NCBI GenBank assembly: GCA_964572225.1
Contig: CAZNFR010000128.1
Span: 1-7,604, forward strand
From: CAZNFR01 sp964572225
GTDB taxonomy: Bacteria > Bacteroidota > Bacteroidia > Bacteroidales > GCA-2748055
Reading direction: 5' to 3'
Length of the DNA: 7,604 bases
Shown here: one piece after another, positions 5,783 to 7,604 of the stretch
How positions within the stretch are numbered: the first letter of the stretch is position 1
Layout of the letters: every line of letters begins with the position of its first letter
Notes under the pieces: generated by a model
The model's database searches: none
What the model was told of the DNA's origin: nothing
The model's input: only the letters and a program-made list of their open reading frames with translations
Translations under genes and position numbers: made by a program

Positions 5783-6610
5783 ATGGCAAAGAAAAATCAG
5801 GATGAAATGTCCTTTCTTGAGCACCTGGAAGTGTTGAGGTGGCATATCTTAAGAGCATTTTTGGCAATCTTTCTTGCGGCAATCATTGCCTTTGTTTTTA
5901 AGAATATCATATTCGACCGTATCATCCTTGCCCCAAAATCACCCGATTTTCCCACCAATGTTTTTCTTTGTGATTTGGGTAAGGTCACCGGGGTATTGAA
6001 GTTGTGCATCAATACCCTTCCCCTGGAGATCATTTCCATTAAAATGGCCGGACAGTTTACCATGCATATCCTGGTGTCGCTTTTGGCCGGACTGGTAGTT
6101 GCTTTTCCCTATGTTTTTTATGAATTCTGGAGTTTCGTGGTACCTGCATTGCATTCAAAGGAAAAGAAACATGCCCGTGGGGCTGTTTTTTACAGCTCTT
6201 TCCTATTTCTTACCGGAGTCTCTTTCGGGTATTTCATCATTTCTCCGCTTACTGTTCATTTTTTGGGTAGCTACAGTGTGAGTCAGGAAGTGACCAACCA
6301 GATCAACCTGATATCCTATGTAAGTACACTTACCTCCGTAGTACTGGCATCAGGGGTTATTTTCGAACTGCCTGTTCTTGCCTTTTTCCTTACGAAAGCC
6401 GGACTGATTACTCCGGATTTCATGCGTAAATATCGCCGGCATTCCCTGGTTGTGATCCTGGCTCTCTCTGCCATAATCACTCCCCCCGACGTTTTTAGTC
6501 AGATCCTCGTGGCCGTTCCCCTAATTATTCTCTATGAGGTCGGGATCTTTATTTCCCGGAGAATTGTAAAAAGACAGGAGAGAGAAGACCGGGAAAGGGA
6601 ACAGTCCTGA
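5783..6610 (+). CDS. tatC: Sec-independent (twin-arginine) translocase subunit TatC
   Basis: Core membrane subunit of the Tat pathway, which exports folded proteins bearing twin-arginine signal peptides; TatC receives the signal. The 275-residue product has a cytoplasmic N-terminus with SFLEHLEVLRWHI (10-22) and six hydrophobic segments at about 22-40, 92-117, 134-157, 176-204, 220-233 and 238-257. The extracytoplasmic loop between helices 1 and 2 is about 50 residues long. Diagnostic pieces are FWSFVVPALHSKEKK (115-129), with E127 in the first cytoplasmic loop; FELP (194-197), whose acidic residue lies in helix 4; and TPPDVFSQ (233-240). The C-terminus is charged and cytoplasmic. The N-terminal HLxELR consensus reads HLEVLR here, so valine 17 occupies the position of the conserved glutamate (E15 in E. 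coli) while R19 is kept. No tatA or tatB gene lies in the window. A matching -7 box lies upstream, and lptB follows after 107 bp with its own promoter. Confidence 0.96.
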   Translation: MAKKNQDEMSFLEHLEVLRWHILRAFLAIFLAAIIAFVFKNIIFDRIILAPKSPDFPTNVFLCDLGKVTGVLKLCINTLPLEIISIKMAGQFTMHILVSLLAGLVVAFPYVFYEFWSFVVPALHSKEKKHARGAVFYSSFLFLTGVSFGYFIISPLTVHFLGSYSVSQEVTNQINLISYVSTLTSVVLASGVIFELPVLAFFLTKAGLITPDFMRKYRRHSLVVILALSAIITPPDVFSQILVAVPLIILYEVGIFISRRIVKRQEREDREREQS

Positions 6611-6663
6611 GAGTATTCCCTTAAGCGAAGCAAAGTTGAACCGGAGTGCCGGAAATAATAATT

Positions 6664-6683
6664 CCCGGGGTTTTCCCGTATTT
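6664..6683 (+). terminator. Weak terminator-like hairpin after tatC
   Basis: CGGG (6666-6669), loop GTTTT, CCCG (6675-6678), followed by TATTTAATT. The stem has only four pairs and the tail is not a clean T run, so this is a low-grade candidate. It overlaps the expected -33 region of the lptB promoter. Confidence 0.22.
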
Positions 6684-6696
6684 AATTCAATAATTA

Positions 6697-6704
6697 TACC
6701 TTTG
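6697..6704 (+). promoter_or_regulatory. Bacteroidota-type -7 promoter element for lptB
   Basis: TACCTTTG matches TAnnTTTG exactly, with 13 bp between its last base and the lptB ATG. This predicts a leader of only about 10 nt, too short for a conventional ribosome binding site, and none is visible. The same ten bases TACCTTTGAG recur before the tRNA at 7558-7567. TTTT at 6671-6674 is the nearest -33-like sequence. Confidence 0.65.
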
Positions 6705-6717
6705 AGAAAAACAGATT

Positions 6718-7446
6718 ATGAGATTACACACCGACAATCTCGTTAAGAAGTACCGCTCAAGGACGGTAGTAAAAGGAGTTTCCATTGAAGTTGAACGAGG
6801 GGAGATCGTGGGACTTCTCGGACCAAACGGTGCAGGGAAAACTACCTCCTTTTATATGATCGTCGGACTGATTACTCCCAATGAGGGTAAGATTTTCCTG
6901 GATCAGCTTGATATCACCAACGAACCGGTATTTAGAAGGGCAAGACTGGGTATAGGTTACCTTGCGCAGGAGGCCTCTGTTTTTCGTAAACTCAGCGTGG
7001 AAGATAATATCAAGGCAGTCCTGGAAATGTCGGATATGAACGACGAGGAACAAAAGGAAAGGCTGGAGTTGCTTCTTTCCGAATTCGGACTGAACCGAAT
7101 TCGGACCAGTCTCGGGATTACCCTTTCCGGAGGCGAAAGAAGAAGGACCGAAATTGCCCGCGCACTGGCATTGAATCCCCAGTTCATATTGTTGGATGAA
7201 CCCTTTGCCGGAGTGGATCCCATAGCTGTCGAAGATATTCAACATATTGTTTCCAGATTGAAAGAAAAGAGCATAGGCATCCTCATTACAGACCACAACG
7301 TTCACGAAACCCTTTCCATTACCGACCGGGCTTATCTTTTGTTCGAAGGTTCCATTCTGAAAGCCGGTACCGCCAGGGATCTTGCAGATGATGAACAGGT
7401 AAGGAAACTCTATCTCGGAAAGAATTTTGAGCTAAGAACCTTTTGA
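6718..7446 (+). CDS. lptB: Lipopolysaccharide export system ATP-binding protein LptB
   Basis: Cytoplasmic ATPase that, with LptF/LptG, extracts lipopolysaccharide from the inner membrane and pushes it along the Lpt bridge to the outer membrane. At 242 residues it is the usual single-domain LptB length. Motifs: Walker A GPNGAGKTT (35-43), Q-loop Q84 in YLAQEASVFRKLSVEDN, signature LSGGERRRTEIARALA (136-151), Walker B FILLDEP (156-162), D-loop GVDP (165-168) and switch H193 in ITDHNVHETL. The GERRR-x-EIARAL signature, the PFAGVDPIAV stretch and the YLGKNF end distinguish LptB from branched-chain amino-acid ABC ATPases such as LivF/LivG. The start at 6718 gives the family-typical N-terminus (DNLVKKYRSRTVVKGV). 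No lptA, lptC, lptF or lptG lies in the window, so the partners are encoded elsewhere. A TAnnTTTG box just upstream implies independent transcription with a very short leader. Confidence 0.96.
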   Translation: MRLHTDNLVKKYRSRTVVKGVSIEVERGEIVGLLGPNGAGKTTSFYMIVGLITPNEGKIFLDQLDITNEPVFRRARLGIGYLAQEASVFRKLSVEDNIKAVLEMSDMNDEEQKERLELLLSEFGLNRIRTSLGITLSGGERRRTEIARALALNPQFILLDEPFAGVDPIAVEDIQHIVSRLKEKSIGILITDHNVHETLSITDRAYLLFEGSILKAGTARDLADDEQVRKLYLGKNFELRTF

Positions 7447-7522
7447 GAAACCAGGCTATGGCGGCAGACCTTAAATTCACTACTCCTTCAAGCTTTTTCC
7501 CGGGTCTTCTTTGTCCAAATTT

Positions 7523-7544
7523 TCAGCCCCGGACCTGATTTTTT
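7523..7544 (+). terminator. Weak terminator candidate after lptB
   Basis: TCAG (7523-7526) pairs with CTGA (7535-7538) around CCCCGGAC and is followed by six Ts (7539-7544). Alternative pairing of GTCC (7513-7516) with GGAC (7531-7534) could replace it. The stem is only four pairs, so support comes mainly from the T run and its place after lptB and before the tRNA promoter. Confidence 0.3.
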
Positions 7545-7557
7545 AACAAATTTATTC

Positions 7558-7565
7558 TACCTTTG
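7558..7565 (+). promoter_or_regulatory. Bacteroidota-type -7 promoter element for the tRNA-Leu
   Basis: TACCTTTG matches TAnnTTTG and ends 10 bp before the mature tRNA 5' end, giving a predicted precursor leader of only a few nucleotides. A T run at 7539-7544 is the nearest candidate for the -33 region, though its spacing is imperfect. Confidence 0.6.
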
Positions 7566-7575
7566 AGCACTTTTT

Positions 7576-7604
7576 GCGGATGTGGCGGAATTGGTAGACG
7601 CGCC
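7576..7604 (+). tRNA. tRNA-Leu, 5' part only (cut by window end)
   Basis: GCGGATG at 7576-7582 forms the 5' half of the acceptor stem, TG follows as positions 8-9, and GCGGAATTGGTAGACGC makes the D-arm with its GG and closing GCG/CGC stem. This opening is characteristic of bacterial tRNA-Leu, a long-variable-arm tRNA. The anticodon lies beyond base 7604, so the isoacceptor cannot be told and the leucine call rests on the 5' sequence alone. Confidence 0.88.

Noticed and set aside
6757..7305. 182-codon minus-strand open frame inside lptB
   Set aside because: It runs opposite the conserved LptB motifs and shows no protein family features; a shadow of lptB.
7458..7538. 26-codon ORF between lptB and the tRNA
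   Set aside because: Its composition is unremarkable, it has no ribosome binding site or recognised pattern, and it runs into the terminator-like T run; most likely chance.
1..7604. Mobile element, CRISPR array, toxin-antitoxin or phage-defence system
   Set aside because: No transposase, integrase, direct-repeat array, small paired ORFs or defence-domain proteins were seen. RecQ here is the ordinary housekeeping form, and the tRNA at the right edge shows no attachment-site duplication within the window.

Overview
The window looks like chromosomal DNA from a member of the Bacteroidota, probably a Bacteroidales/Marinilabiliales-type organism. Three lines of evidence point there. Promoters carry the Bacteroidota -7 box TAnnTTTG (upstream of tatC, lptB and the tRNA) and leaders lack strong Shine-Dalgarno sequences. 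The RecQ has the long C-terminal extension usual in that phylum. The peptide-type ABC permease carries a long insert after its first membrane helix, a form I recall from Bacteroidota proteins. The species cannot be named from this sequence. The content is mostly core-genome; I see no insertion sequence, CRISPR array, phage gene or other mobile DNA.

Layout, left to right. (1) 1-219 (+): C-terminal tail of a gene entering from the left, probably a membrane-anchored family 2 glycosyltransferase, with a reading-frame break at a T tract near 55-59. (2) 220-1359 (+): an OppC/DppC-type ABC permease whose ATG directly abuts the previous stop. (3) 1356-3186 (-): an ABC-2 permease and, upstream of it on the same strand, its BcrA-like ATPase, forming a small exporter operon. 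Its last gene converges on the OppC-like gene so tightly that the two stop codons share bases. (4) 3187-3347: a 161-bp gap with several mutually exclusive short hairpins. (5) 3348-5546 (-): recQ. (6) 5547-5782: an AT-rich divergent intergenic region with the tatC promoter. (7) 5783-6610 (+): tatC. (8) 6718-7446 (+): lptB. (9) 7576 to the end (+): the 5' part of a tRNA-Leu, cut off by the window edge.

Functionally, much of the window concerns the cell envelope: a probable glycosyltransferase, a peptide-type ABC permease, an ABC-2 exporter, the Tat protein-export core subunit TatC, and LptB, the ATPase that powers lipopolysaccharide transport to the outer membrane. RecQ is a DNA-repair helicase with no obvious link to its neighbours. 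I found no convincing new multi-gene system. The points most worth a second look are the alternative-fold leader before the exporter operon, the T-tract frame break at the left edge, the orphan OppC-like permease with its extracytoplasmic insert, the very short leader of lptB with a promoter core matching that of the tRNA, and a substitution at a conserved Tat signal-recognition position in TatC.
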